Part shown: positions 27,501-42,500 of the stretch, piece after piece | Layout: every line of letters begins with the position of its first letter | Position numbering within the stretch: the first letter of the stretch is position 1 | Origin: Dipylidium caninum | Lineage: Eukaryota; Platyhelminthes; Cestoda; Cyclophyllidea; Dipylidiidae | Reading direction: 5' to 3' | Assembly: GCA_017562135.1 (NCBI GenBank) | Contig: QEYB01000093.1 | Location: forward strand, 620,001 to 684,000 | Length of the DNA: 64,000 nt | Notes under the pieces: generated by a model | Databases searched by the model: none | What the model saw: only the letters and a program-made list of their open reading frames with translations | Told to the model about the DNA's origin: nothing | Program-made: the position numbers and the translations under genes

Positions 27501-30500
27501 AAGGATTCACTCTACCCCAACACCCTACTCTGACCGCGTGACTTGGCACTACAGCTACTGCTACCGTCATTGTTGCCTCTACCAGACGGTGTTCTCCTTC
27601 TCGGATGCACCTCGGCCATTTTCACTCGGTTCGTGTTCGGCTCATCGCAACCAAAACACTGCAATTATCCACATGCCGCCACCTCTCTCACTAATTAACC
27701 TCGATTTAGCGGTCTTTACCCTTCCCACCACTCCCTGTCCAGACGTCTGACTCGGCTAGAGTGTAGTCGACTGGACCAAGAGGGTTGCAAATGTCACTAA
27801 AACGGAAATCTGGACAGTAAATACCTTTGGTCACAAAGTTCATGGCACAATCGTTTTGGAAGCCATATATTTCCGAATATTCAAAAGTTCCCGTTTGTGT
27901 AAATCTGTTTCAGCAACCACTGAGTGGATAAACTGCTGGAATTTACCCTGTGAAGTATCCCATCACACAAAGAATCGACCTCATCAGAATTGGTAACGGT
28001 TTTTAAGAAACGGGAATGTACCTCAAGATAGGTTCCACACGGCAAGAGACCGACTGAAAGCAAGGCCATGCGTCGTTTTGTAGAAGTCAAGAAGGGATTG
28101 ACTGGTTCAGTTAAATAAGTCTGTTTGTCGGAATTTAACGTAACAACCGTATAAAAGGGATCAAAATGATTAATGCTAGGTGTCAATGAAATATTATCTA
28201 CCGCCAAAACGCTAACACTTGAATTCCTTAGAGAAGCTATTTGAAAACACCGACCTTTTCTCATCATAACAGAAAAAGGTATGAAACCTACCCCGTCGGC
28301 CGAAACGGAGACGCATTCTCGTTAGAGTGCCCATTTGATGGTTCTGATGCTGATTGCTATCGGTAGCCTTCAAAGCGAAAGGGTCGGCGGCGGCGGGTAC
28401 GATTCGCAGGTTCTCGGGGAGCAGATAACCAACCTGACACGTTGAGTGCGTAACAACTTTCCATAGATCAGGATTCCTGGAAATAGACATTAAGACAGTT
28501 GAATAAGCCTATGTTTATTTAATAAAGCAAAAGTCTACCTCGGATCAGTTAGTTCAAATTTTAGTCCAAATAGCATTCCTATTAAAGGGGATTCTTAATA
28601 AAGCGACACGTAAGATTTTTCTTTGGCTCAGAAAACAGGTTATGCCAGGTTTGACGTGTTACAAACACTGAAGCCATGTAAATCGCGTGGCTGCGTACGA
28701 AACAATGGAGATAAATTGATGGCGTTACAAAAGTGTTCTACAGACTCATTAACTAATAAATGAAATCACTTAAGGAATGGATGGCAAACTGATGAGCTTA
28801 CATTCGTTAAATAACTTATTGCTAATATATGACTTTAACAATAACTCGAATAAGTTCTCTTACAAATCAACTTCTATATGAACAAGTATCCTCTCAGCCT
28901 AACGGAGTTTAAAAATTCGGCATTGAGGACGTGCAAGACGGGGCGAGTGATGGTGTTTCCCACGAATGCATCTGATTATCCCCACATGCATAACTGTGAG
29001 ACTCAATTTTGTGTAGGGAAAAAGGCGATTTGCATCAATAAGGGATCCGTGCTATAAGCAGGAATGCGACCTTGATCAAACCAAAATACCAAAAACTTAC
29101 TTATATCAGCAAGACATTTACCCTTCGAAACTAAAGTTTTGGAACACATTATAATATTGTATTGAATATAAAGTCGCTCCTCTTCACCCAACACTTATGA
29201 ATCCTTTTAAATTCCTCAGTATTTTGCGAAAAATTCACCAGCGACCACTACGGTCCCAACGCAATGAAGAAACCCAACAAGAAAAGTGTCCAGCCTAACT
29301 TATATAAACTAAAATGGTCTACACACCGGAATTCGAGTAAGGGACTCGTCTATCACATAACATTCATGAAAGTGGATAAGGATTCAGTCAAAGAAATGAT
29401 TCCCTGTGCGTTAAAATGGACATACTTTTTACTGAGTACGTAGACAGTGTCACCTGCACGGGCGCGAAGGAGAACTTTGTCTTTAATGGCTGATGAGATG
29501 GCACCATCATCAGTTTCGGCGTTTCCATGGACGTCGCAACTCTCTGTCAAAAGACTCCGGATGTCCTTTATGGTGCGCGGAACCGTCGGCTCCGACTCCT
29601 CACAGTCTTCAACCACACGCCACACCTGGGGGCTCAAATGTGGCAGCATTTCTGCCCCACGTAAAGAAAACGAATTGTATAACAGCAGGTTCAATCAAGA
29701 AAGACTTTCTGATACAAGTTCGAAAAATTCGAGCGTATTGGTACAGAGGAATGAAACCAGAGTGGAAGAATGTCAAATGTTCAAATAATCATCAGGATAA
29801 TTCAATACTTAAACACAAAGGGGGGGGAGGGAGGGAAGGGAATTAGTTCGTCAAAAGTTTTGAATACATTATACGCAAAGGGAAGAAAAGTCTATCTACT
29901 GACAAAGGCGCAAAGCGCTAATCTAATTGAAGGAGACCCATCTTATACTTTTTATTTTCAACCTACGATATCGGAGACAAAGAGCAAAGCGAGTAAAGAA
30001 AACCTAGTTTAATGCTATGACCGAATCGTTATAAACAGAGGAGGAGGAAGTACCATAATCTATGGCTGGTTTGTTGTTCAGTCAAAAGGAAGGCAGGTTT
30101 TGGCAGTCGGGGGGAATATGTTGCCCACCACGAGTAACATAATCACATATATTAAGTACTTTGATGGTAAAAAAGCTCGATTAAAATTATATTTTAGACA
30201 GTAAAACCAAATCAAAACTATTCCGGGAGTAGCTGCAATGAAATTGAGAAAAGAAAAATGTCAAGATAGCAAAGAAATAGTCAACTAAGAGAAGAAATGG
30301 CATCAATTTCGGTGGCAACAACTAGAAGACAACGGGCATTGATGAGGAAATGTGAGGAGGAATCTGTCCTCATTGCTATTTGCTTTGAAAGAAGCTAAAT
30401 TTTATTGGGAAACAAAAGCTAGTTAAGAATTTTGGAAATTTTGTGGTCGAAGTAAATACCCTCGCGTATAAAATCCCAAACTCCCTGATCGCAATCAACA

Positions 30501-33500
30501 AATTAAAAAGTAGCCAATGAGGGCAGTTTTAAGTAGTCCCCGTTGACAGGTACAAAACTATCAATCATAGAAGACAGAAAACTGTTTTATCTGCGTAACT
30601 ATAATAATTTGTTTTCCCTCCCACATTTAGGGGAGTATTTAATATAATATTCAACATCGCCCTCCCCCCTAGTAAATTACCAAAAGATCATCAAAGGAAG
30701 ATTTGACATTATATGTTTTATTAGGCCCAAATTTAGTTTTCCACCTGTAACCGTAACAATCAGCAAGTTCTATACTGTAAATAAGCCTTTACTCTTACCA
30801 CAGTCAACCTTCAAGTAGTAAGTCAATCAAAAAATATTTTGTCCTAACAGTGATAAAGGATAGTAGTCGTGGTCCCATAGATACTAACATGAAAGTTAAC
30901 AGTAGCACAAAGTCGGGGTTTTAAGAGTGCAAGCTAAGAATAATGTGGTAGTATTTGAAAAACCAAAAATACTCAATACTTCGTCCGTATATTAAGAAAT
31001 GTAGGCGAAATGGATTAACGATGCGTGAAAGCTAGTTTAGCTAACGAGGCTCACACACATTGGAAGTGAGAAATAAGTAGTTAGGACGCCGTCCGTTGAT
31101 GTGAAGACAAAGCGGCTGTTCAGGTGGACGAGATATGATGCCTGTCACTTGCACACACACCAGTTTGTACAAAGACACTGCATCTTAAGTAACCAGCGTC
31201 CGACAGCCGTGCCACTTGAACTGTTTTTTTTGCACAAAGGACTCATTTCACTCTTCTTGCATCGACTTCCTTGAAAGAGAAAGGAGACTCGAAAAAGACC
31301 CCAAAATCGAGACATGCACACACGCGCAGTTGAAGGGGTTTTAGAAGAGAAAAGCGAACTGTGTAATCCTATCCGACCGGACGGTAACACGGGCATCAGA
31401 ACTGAGGGCATGAGAGCCGTTGCTTTATTTAATGCTTGAAAGGGCTCAAAACCAGAGAGAAAGGTTGTCTTCAATAAGGGAGTCTTAAAAATAAATAGAC
31501 GAGTGTAAAACGGATTGACGCAATAAGTGGGCATATTGAAGGGACGAACATTATCGGCGCCATCTATTGAAGGGACGAGACAAACGCAAGTATAACGCTT
31601 GAATGGTTCAGAGATTAATTCATGCTGCACGATCTTTCCATCTCGGACAGATTCAAGAGGATTGCAAAATCCGCTCCGCAAAAGATGTCAACCATGAATA
31701 AAAGGACAACTGGGCGGTTTAGAATTCCACGATCGTACATACGTCACGATAAGCAATAGTCTGAAGCAAGCTTCCACAAAACATTAGGAAATTCACGATC
31801 ACCTACACAGTCTTCTTATTGGATAATTTGACAAGGATCTAATTTCCTTTTAAAGTGTTGGAGCTAGTTAGCGCTACCAGGGCAAAAAAAGGGTTATTAG
31901 GAGATGCCATACAGACATGTAAATCACATGTTTCAATTCACATACCAGGTATTAACAGTGGCTAATGACTTGCGGCAGCTAAGATATCGACAACTGACGA
32001 AGCTAACGGACACAGTAAACCCATTAAGTTGTGTCCAAGATGGACTTATGGAACAAAGATGATAAACAGACACACACTAGCCCATTTCAATGGAGGCAGA
32101 GCGCGAAATTAGAATAGCTGGACATAACAGGTCACGCGCGAGCTCGCACCCCAATGGTGAAATGAATCCAGGGTTTGTCAAATATGTTCGATGTTGGCCA
32201 AAATAGGCGAGAACTAACATCCCCAAGCGCTATCCATCTTAGCACTGGCACTACTAAATACTAAATTTGGTGTACCAATATTCACCATTGAAAGTTAATT
32301 TTTTGAACGGGAGAAATTTGGCTAGTTTTCGAGTAGATAGTGAAGAGAACAAGTGAAGTGACTGCCTCCCGATGGAGCCGGATATTAAAAAATGCTATGG
32401 ACAGAGAAGGCCTACAGAGGTTAGATTTCGAGGGGTGTGTACACATGTGAGAAAGCGTAGCCAACGCCAGCAACCACAAATTTCCTTTCGAACAAGATCT
32501 CAATCATAGACCTTCCCGAAAAGATGGGATAACCTCGGCTGCTTATACGAATGAGTGAAGTATCTGCTTCGAAAAAGGCCTTCGTATCCATACAAAAAAC
32601 CTAAGATGCTTGGCAGAGAAGGGGAACATGACCACACATAACGACACAGTCAGAGTCTAAAAGATAAGCAGTTCCATTATTTCCAGAAGTAAAAGAGATT
32701 AATCAAAGAGATGTGAAATAGAATGAACCCCAAACTGACTTGGGATCATCCGTATAAACTTGATGGTTTTTGACACTCAGAACAAGAAATGTGTCAAGTA
32801 CTTAACAAGATTTAACAAAGACGCACCAAGATAAGATGAGGAGCTGCATTTGACCAACTTTATACTTTGTGAAAATGTGGGATGTGAAGAAATCTCCCCA
32901 AACTTTTCACAGCAAAAACAATGGTAAGCGTCCTTTTGAGATGTGGGTACGTAGGTATGCGGTTATAAAATGATTAAACATAAAAAACTACACGAATATC
33001 ACGAACATCTTATTGTGGAAGTACTTAACCCCTTCAAGCAGAACACCTTGTTTTCGGATGCCATTTTCTAGTGGAATTTGCAACTGAGTGGAAAAGGATT
33101 AAACCCACCAGAGAGTTGGGGCGAAAGTAGGGCGAGATGAGGGTTCATGGTTCCAGCAGGCACGCATGACAGCATCAAAGACAGCATCCGGACAAGCGTC
33201 AGGTTGGGCTAGACGCCGACAGTTTGGCACATCGACGGCCTCGAGAATCTGACGACCAGATAGACCCGCCCATGGAACAAAACCATAGGTAAACATCTCC
33301 CACAGCGTCACTCCGTAGGACCACACATCACTGGCGCTTGTGAACCGTAATTCATGGATGGCCTCCAGCGCGCACCAAGCGATCGGCAGACGCAAGTTTG
33401 CGTTAAAGTTTGTCTGATAGTAGGACTTCCCCAACTGTAGGGCTTGACTTAATCCGAAGTCACCAATCTTTACCTGCAAAGTAGGGAAAACAAAACCTTG

Positions 33501-36500
33501 TGGCAGCCTTCTTATAAATGTCAAAAGGGAAAGCACAAGCAACTAATTCGATCTCCACCATCCACCGACAGGAGTACGGAAAATTGCAGAGAGCACGAAT
33601 AAAAAGGGTGACACTTAGGAAGAGTGCATAAGAGGGAAGGGAAAATCGGGCTTATAGCCAAAAAGGGCAAAATTCAAGGAAAAAATGCACTTGCATGCCA
33701 ACGGATAGAAGACTCCTGATTGAAATAGTCGTAATTCAAGTTGGTAGTGATTTAGATGCGTGAAAAAAATTACATTTTATGGTTAACACATAGGTGGAGA
33801 CATAGAATGAAAGAATGATTGAACGAGTATTTTTATAAAATTAACTAGAAAAATTTCAAATTTTAAAAGCGCGAAAAGCCGAGTTCAGAATTTTCTGTAC
33901 TTCCGTCGGTGGATGGTAGAGACCGAATTAGTTCAGATGAGGTGAAAAAAAACCATTCCAATGCAAAGAATCAGGGGTATAAAGAGTGGTTGAAGAATAG
34001 GGCGGTAGAGAGGAACACTCTGACACTGAATGGGAATATTCGAGTGGGATTCCCCAAGACTGTTTTAATTTGAAGAAGATTGAGGCAAACAGTCAGGTTT
34101 AAATACAAACGATAAGAAAGCAGAACACTCGTGTTTAATAGGGCTTTAACTCGAAAATAAGGGGAAGGGATTAATGCGAAAGAAAAATATTAATAAGTTA
34201 ACACGTGAATCAAAGTGAGGCAAATTGACTCAAATTTGAATTAAACACCAGTTGAAGGTGTAATGAAGTAGGCGCATAAATTAGCAGCGCTGCAAGTTAT
34301 GAGATGTCAGTTTAAAAATAAAAATGTGTAATAATGTAAAGTAACAGAAATAGCGTAAAACAAAATTTGCGTATTTCGTCCACCCGACGCTCTTTCACTA
34401 ATAACACGAAGAATCACAAGTGACAAAACGAAAATGCAGAAGTAATAATCTTTCTTACAGAAGGAAAATTGTTAGTATAGGTAAACAGGAAAGCATTTCC
34501 AGTCAAATGAAACCAGTGAACCTAGAGGAAGCCGAGAACAATGCCCCACCCATTTTGAACCTGACCACAACCAAGCATGAGGCGCCAATAAATGGACAAG
34601 AAATGATAAAATCACACATATTCTTCCTCATAAAAGGACTAGAAAATAGAATAATGTAGAAATTGTGAAATGGTGTGGGTACAACTTTAAGTACTAAGAT
34701 TTATCTAGAGGATATTTGGGTTCATTACTGGATAAGGCATCTGTGGCAGCAAGTGATTCTTGTTAGCCAGGAAAAGAGGCAGAAATCGTGCTCTCCTGGT
34801 ATAAATGGAAAGGCATCAGGCATGTGGCACAGAAAAAAAGGTCGTTTTAACGACACAGACTAAAGTTAACAGTTCAAGCAAAAAACTGTTAGATAAAGAG
34901 AAAACAACATATATTTTTAGATTTATTTTTCTTTCTTAAAATTGTATGTTTGGAGAAAGTAGGCTAATTCTGTGGTTTTTTTTTACCTAATGAAGCATTT
35001 AGGGAGTCCAAAGGGAAGTGTCCATATATTTTTTGCACGTATTACTTAAATCCCTCTCCTCCGGCCCCGTTTTCAGTTAAAGAATTCTCAGGGTGGTGAA
35101 ACGAACAAAACGGGACTGGAGTCAAGGGCAAGTGTATCGGGTACCTGCGGATTTACACCATTTTAAATAATTGTTGAAAATAACTGACGCTCGTGGGAGG
35201 TTCTAAAGGGATTTATACCCTTCGAATCACGATTTAAGTTGGCAAACTTAGGCATTTTCGGTCCCAGAAAGACCTGACAGTTTAAAAGGCATAGTATCTT
35301 TAAATGAAATTCATAATTTAACCATGGGAATTAAAGGCACTTCATATTAGTCAGCACAACCCTCTTATGAGGCGCTATGTAGAAAGTTTAACGAAATGTA
35401 GACGAATAAACTAATGCTTCCTAACTTAGCTACCCTTAAAGCACATTAATTCTCTAAAAAAAACGCCGTCATTTCGCCAAGTCAGTCAGAGAGGTGACAA
35501 GTGTCTGGTTAACACTGCGAGGCGAGACAAACAAGTAAAGCGAGTTAATCGGAGTCATTTAATACCCTGTCCTTGTCAAAGACGAGGATGTTACGCGCAG
35601 CAAGGTCGCGATGCACCAGGCGCTCCTCCTCAAGGTATGCCATACCCCGAGCGATTTGAATCGCGAAATTGTGCAGCGTGGACACAGGGAAAGAGGTATG
35701 GAGGTCGGGCTCACGCAAACACTCCAGTAGTGAGCGCAGGGGAGCCAGTTCAGTGACCTAGGTAAGAAGGAGAGGCGATCATCCCAAAGCAAACATGACA
35801 TCCTCGTTAAGCTCTGAATGCCTAACAGTTTCAGTTAAATCGCTCTGGAGCAAAGCAAAACTCATTTTTCTCACCAACGCCAAATTTAGATTGAAGTAAG
35901 TCAATGCTAAAATCGCAATATGTATGCAAAGGCCTTTATCAAATGCAGCAAGAAGATAGTGGCACAATGAGAGGAATGAGAACAAAAATTGAGGATTTAT
36001 TCACCCCGAGAGTAATAAGAAGAACATGAAATTTGTAGCTCCAGATGAACGAGGTTTATGCATGAAAGGTCAGACCATTCCAACAAGTTGTTGACATTGC
36101 CACCTTCCCCTTTTACAATATTCCAAAGATAAGCAGCTCTTTTTAAATACGCTCTAAATTTAAAGTGATAACGAGGAAATGTTTGGTAGGGATACAGAAG
36201 GTCTCCATAACGCTAAACTTAGTTATAAATTACGGACATCGTCGAGCAAAGCTTGAACTCATTTTACAAAAGTTCAAACGACTGAAGCGAAACTTCTCAT
36301 TCTCCAACTTACATCATTGCGAAAAGGTCTGGAATACGTAAAAACACCATATTCATCTTTCAGTTAAAGATATTTCCGCATTTATCTGACCCAAAAACGT
36401 ATGCCATAACTCACTAAAAGTAGTAAAGAATAACATACCGGTACAAAAAGCTAACCATTTTAGTCTGGGTGATGGACATTATTGTTTTAATAACAAACCT

Positions 36501-39500
36501 AGGCATTTGGATAGACATTTTCCCAAAAGATCACGAGCATGCTACCGCCTTTAGCTTCTCCTCGTTTCGCGAGATATGAAGATATTCAAAACCGTTTTAA
36601 ATACGCTTTTTCAACGCCCAGTTGAAATTGTATACCAAACATAGGAAGCATCGGAGTTCTCTCAGAGCACAGAGATATCTTTGGTGCTGTTGATAGTCTC
36701 TATCGGAGGAAGAACCTGTTAATAAATGTGCTCACGTGCCGAGAATCACTGATATAATAATGGCGCAAGATCCTATTGAGCATACGAGCAGAAGACAGTA
36801 GTCCAACAAGCAATATTAACTGCGCGAATAAAAGTAATTTCTTTCTACCAACGCTCTACTATTGCAAATACCGATATCGGCGGTAACGTACGTGAAAAGA
36901 GTGTGTGTGAAGCATTGCAATCATGCCGTTGGTTCAAGTAAGAACGGTCAAATATTCCGTGGTCGAGTGGTTAGAGGAAAGCATTTGGTAACATTTTGTT
37001 TAATTAACAGATGGGGAAGTGGAATAAAAAGATTATGAGGGGCGAAAAGTACATTCACGAGCAAACAGGTGATATTCAGCGATAAAACTCAGTTATTTTT
37101 GAACCAGACAGAGAAATAACGAAAGTGTGCAGAACAAATCCCCTTTTGTAACAGCACTAAAAATATGGCGCGTAAAAAACCTCGTTCAGGCTGCTTTGAG
37201 AGACAAGTTATTAAAATAATTGGGCAGGTAAAAAATCCCAAGTACATAGACACAATCTGTGGTACACAATTTAGTGTATTCTGAAATTAAAAGCTGTAAT
37301 CGCTACCACGTAAAGTTTTCCAAATATATAATCGTCATTAGGCGATTGAGGCTTTTGTCGAGGAATAAAAAAGGCCTTCATATTCGGTACCAGAATTAAA
37401 ACTGGGATATGAGGCGGAACCAATGAGTGACAACAAAGACAAGCGAGTTCTTACCAAGCGGAGGCACTTGGGAGCAACGCAAATCCCATACATTCGGACA
37501 ATATCGGGATGATCTAGGCTATTCATAATGGCAGCTTCTTTGAGAAAGTCGTCCATTTTCGTAGGAAAACGATCCAAATCAAGAACTTTGACCGCTACCT
37601 GCAACTGTCGACCCATGAACGCCGGTCGCCATGATCCCTACAAAATAAAAGTAAAAAATTCTTAACCTATAGAACAGAAGATGCTTACAGCATCTCACAT
37701 GCTACTGAAGCATTTCAGTAGAAAAATCTGACAAGTAGTTCTATCTGAATTACTGTTGCCAAAGAGTTCAGAAAAAAATCCACAAAATGTTACGAGTCGC
37801 AACAATAAAACCTCTATTAATTATTGAGACAGGGCGCCACATTTCAAAGGAGCCGTGTCCTCCAATTTCGAGAGTCGGCTGGGTGAAAGTATGCGTACTG
37901 TGGAGGCATGAAGATGTGTAAGTGGCGGCTGCATCAGATACGGCAAATCGCAACCAGTTAAGCGACACGGTATCATAAACAATGCAGAACTAAACCCTAT
38001 AAATGCTACCATTTAGTCGGCGGTTCAAAACTAAAACAGTCAACTAAATTTTGGCATCAAAAAGAACATGAATAGTTTTCGGTTTATCCTAAAAAGATTG
38101 TCTAAATCCATTATAAACATAGCTTTATTACCGAATTCAGTATAGTTTTGCATATCCTAAGTAGGATTCGCTGCGGTACCTATGGCATGAAAGCTGCTGT
38201 CGGCGTTGCCAAAAGCATAGGCATCCGAGTGCAATAACCTCTAATGGGTAAAGGAATAAAAGTTATACATGGCTCTTCGGATGATAAGTCAAAGTTTAGT
38301 TGGGGTTAGAGGATAAAGGGATGGTCATCCATTTGGATTTGGTCAAAGAGACCAGTGGAAGTAGTGGAAAGTAGCATGCGGTGAGCGAAAACTGGTGGAT
38401 TCAAAATTAAAAGATGAACTGCAAACCAAGGAGATAACTTAGGACTATTTAAAATAAACATAACAGTAAGAGAAAAACCGAAAGCATCAGAAAAACTTCA
38501 AACTGAGCCACAGGGAATGAATTCCGGCTCATGACGAATTCGGAGTTGTACAAAAAACCAAAAAAATTATGTATTGACCGCGCTTGCTCTGTAGTTCATT
38601 TTTAAGGAGTAGAGAAGGCAAGTAAAACCAGCGTTCGAAATAGCGAATAATGGCCAGAAATGCAAGAAGCGACAGGCTCCCGTAACTCGTCTACGGTTGC
38701 TAAACGTAATATCTACCCTAAATGGCGCGGGAGAAAAGGGAAGAGATTTAGCGGAACAAATATAGGAGGAAGTGGAATTGAGAGCCCGACCAAAAGAAAT
38801 ACGCGGCCGGTGACGTTTACGCCCAACTGATTGCATGAACGCCGCTGACTCAGCGCCTCTCCGCGCCCCTGTAAACTGAACTGATGCCGAGGCGACTGTG
38901 GAAGCGGGAATTACGGTTGCCATGACCTCCGTGCACACATCCCAGGGAGATAAGAGATAACGGGGAGTGAAACACACATCCCTGTCTGTGCACACATCTG
39001 CTGACGCGGAAACAATGCAATGTGTGCATGCCCGATTGTGCAAACTTATTAAGAAGTCTAATATCATCGAAAAGACAAGGTAACAAACATGTAGGTATGG
39101 GAAATTTTGAAGAGGGTAACTATCTCATCGCGACGAGGAAAGGGCATTTACGAGTATCGCCTAATCACTACTTACGTGTCCCATTATTTCTAGCTGTACT
39201 CCAAAACTAGAGGCGCGGGGGGTTATTCTAACCATTAACATTTCAACAGGTCGGAAATAAGGAATTTAGGATTTGTTAGCGGTAAAGTGTGGTACCTCCT
39301 ACACGCAAACGCCAATGAAAAAATTTCGTCGGCACACGTAGGAACAGAAAAAGCGCCATGGAGAGCGAAGCACAGCATATGGACACGAAAGATCAACATT
39401 TCGAAGTTCCACAGAAACAATGCTGTGCAGTCGGATTGTACATCGCAAAAGTATATTTGTCATCTTCGCATTCATCAAGGCAGTACGCAAACAAGAGTAT

Positions 39501-42500
39501 AAGATAACTCAAGTTTGTATATGAAGAGAGGGGAGTTGTTTGATTTTTGTCGTCTGAGTTAACAATCCGATAATATGGTGTGATAAACATTCCCATGAAT
39601 AATTTCATTCCTTATTTATCATATTACAAATGCCAAAATACAAAGAAACTACGCCACGAAGACAACCAGTGGAAAAGTCCACCATCTACTTCGCTTACTC
39701 ATAGCGTCTGCTCACATTCCGACTCTTAGCTGAATAACCGTTATATGGCCGATACGTGAAGCTTTTCTAGAGATAGCTATGGTGGCGCGCTAGTGGCAGC
39801 AGCCAGCAAACACCGTCTTGATTTAGTCAGCTTAACACGAAACTTAAAACAAACAAATACAAGGCGCGCAAAAAAGCCGTAATTAAAACGTGCCGGCATT
39901 CATCAACTATCCTAAACTCAAGTTCTCCATGATGCTGACGATGGGATCTGGACCAGGCTCGAGCGGATATCAGCTATAACACTTTGAAGGGATTCATCTT
40001 AGAATCAGTGACACGCCTCGGGATAATGTTTCACAGCCTGTCATCCAGTTGTTCCCGCTCACTGAGTAGTCCCCACGGCCGATGAGTAACGCATGGATGG
40101 AAGTATTTGCATGCGGCAGGGTTCTGGGGCGAGCATCGAGACACGTGTGCTCTCTCACGGAGGCCTTTCATTGGCCAGGATGCGGCTGAAGGGGCGGAAT
40201 TGCGGAGGCGGCGAGATTCAAGTGCGAGCAGCAGAGCGGAGGGGGCGGCGAGCTCACGAGTCAAGTCCAATCAAAACAACGACGGGCATGTCTGTGCATG
40301 CGCGTGAGTCAGAGGAGGTGGACGTAACTTTGTCTATTCGCTCAAGTGCCTCGCGGACGAAAATGAAATAACCCCCAACATCGCACTGAGACGCACAGAT
40401 GTGCTCTGTGAGAATAGATACAAATTTAACAGCGTAATGGTGCAAGGATAAAGAACTCCACGTGAGTAACGTATTAACACACACGGAAAAGGAATAGCGG
40501 AGATTAAAGGACTTAAAGGATCATTAGGAGTTAATAGTCCTTTCGCCGCCCTTATGCGCTAACCGTGCCAATAATATGGAAATACAGAGACAACCGTGAG
40601 TCTTTCCGTGCATCTCCGGCATATAACACACTAAGACTTCCACTAGGGTGACTATAGAGTTATAGTGTTCTTAATACAGCGGTAGAAGGCCGAGCCCTCT
40701 TAAATTGCTAAAATAGTAGTCCCTTTCTCCGACTTCCTATCCATTTTCGGTTAGATAGGCTAGGAGGCAAGAGGGGATGGTCAGATAAGAATAACTAAAC
40801 CTGAAAAATTTTGTATAAGGGAGAAGTTCTCGGAGAGGGATAGAAAAAACATATCCTCGACTAGAAAAACTAAAGTGAAATGTAAGAATCAAACATTTGC
40901 TTGTTTTAAAGACACCCAGGATGGGTATGCCGACTCTTTTGCCAAAAAACACTAACAAGTAGCGCACGAATGTTGCAGTTGAAATTGCATGGAACCACGT
41001 CTATCTGAAGGACGAGAATTCCTCAGTTCGGCACAGAAACCAAGTATAGCTCCAATTCGTAGACAGAATCAATCCTGTTAGACAGTAAAAAAGAAAACTA
41101 ATGTCGCCAACCTAAGGAGAGTCGCGTTTCCAAGTGGTTTTGTAATTGGACGGACATTGTAAAATAAGTATTGGCCACAGGGTTAAAACAACAATGCCAA
41201 CTACTTTTAATGTGTGTATGCCGAGTTCATACAAGTGCACACGCAATGGAGGGCGGAGGAGGGGGGAGGGAGGGGGAGGCTGGGTCTCCGGGGTCTGAGG
41301 AAAGTGAAATTGAAGGTGAAGAAAAAAGAATCAAACGCGATTTTACTACCTGCACATCACTGACTCATCCGAAATTAAATTTACCAAGAATCAGACCTCA
41401 AATCCCATAGTCTAAACACACTTTGGTCGCAACCTGCTACACCCTTCGAGATTAGGAGGACGAAGTACCGTAAAAAGATAGAAATTTGCCAAACTATAGT
41501 GTGTACAGATCAGAAAATAAACCTGATAACCGGGAATTGTAAATAACCAGAAAGTTATATGCCTGGTCAAGAACGACCCAGCACTGTTTTGAAAATGTAA
41601 AAATGAGTCAAGAAATGACATCCGCCCCGAAAAACCATAAAATATGGCACATTGGAGACATCAAACCGTTTGAAAATAAAAACCGAATACAGAAACATTG
41701 GTGCTGTGAGTGAATGGGCACCTGGTAAAGGAACTCCCGCCTAATATACAAGACCATAATGGTGCCGTTTTATGGTTAAACAAGGTAGCTTCGAGCGAAA
41801 AGAGGGGGATAGAAGCAGCAGTTCCGACCCGGGTCTGAGTCACTAAGGAAACACTAATGGACACGACACTCACTCTTCTGCATAACCAGCGCAAACGTGG
41901 ACAGACGCGACACGTTCAAGAGGGCGATATTCGTGGCATGGTGGAAGTCCACCTTAATGGTTCTTCAGCATTACACTTATTTGCCAACTTTGAATTGAAG
42001 GGTTACTTGTGCCTTTCCGTTAAGTCATTTTAAAAACTAACAAAGTCAAGTTGTTTTTACCGTTCGACTTGACACAAAGAGCTACATAAAAAACGAAAAA
42101 CCATATAACACAGGGTTGAATGGAGGAGGGAATTCACTCCCGTTTCAAGGGAGAAGTCATAAGAGGGCGTAATAAAGCGATGTTTGCTCTAATTGCATAT
42201 TTAACCACAAAAGTTGTGTACGATGACGGGACTGGTGCCCGAGGGCGCTAACAGCGTCCTCCGCTTCTAAGTAGCACCCAGTTTTCCATACCGGTCTAAC
42301 GCCATATAAAAAAGATTTTCAACGGTGAAAGGGTTACTAGAGCTGAAAAACTATGAGATTTAAGTAGTACTAATCCCGCGTTCATTTAAGGTAATTTGAC
42401 TAAATTATCAAAATAAGTGATTTAGTTATGATGTATGAAGTCTAGTTTGCCTCACGATGAAATCACACCAAGTATATTTATAGGAATTGCGGCTAAAATA

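Noticed and set aside
31145..31681. 178-codon - strand frame inside the ACK intron
   Set aside because: No similarity to ACK or to a family I know. A faint resemblance to the 27881-28267 - strand frame (both contain a VNPF stretch) was too weak to call a repeat.
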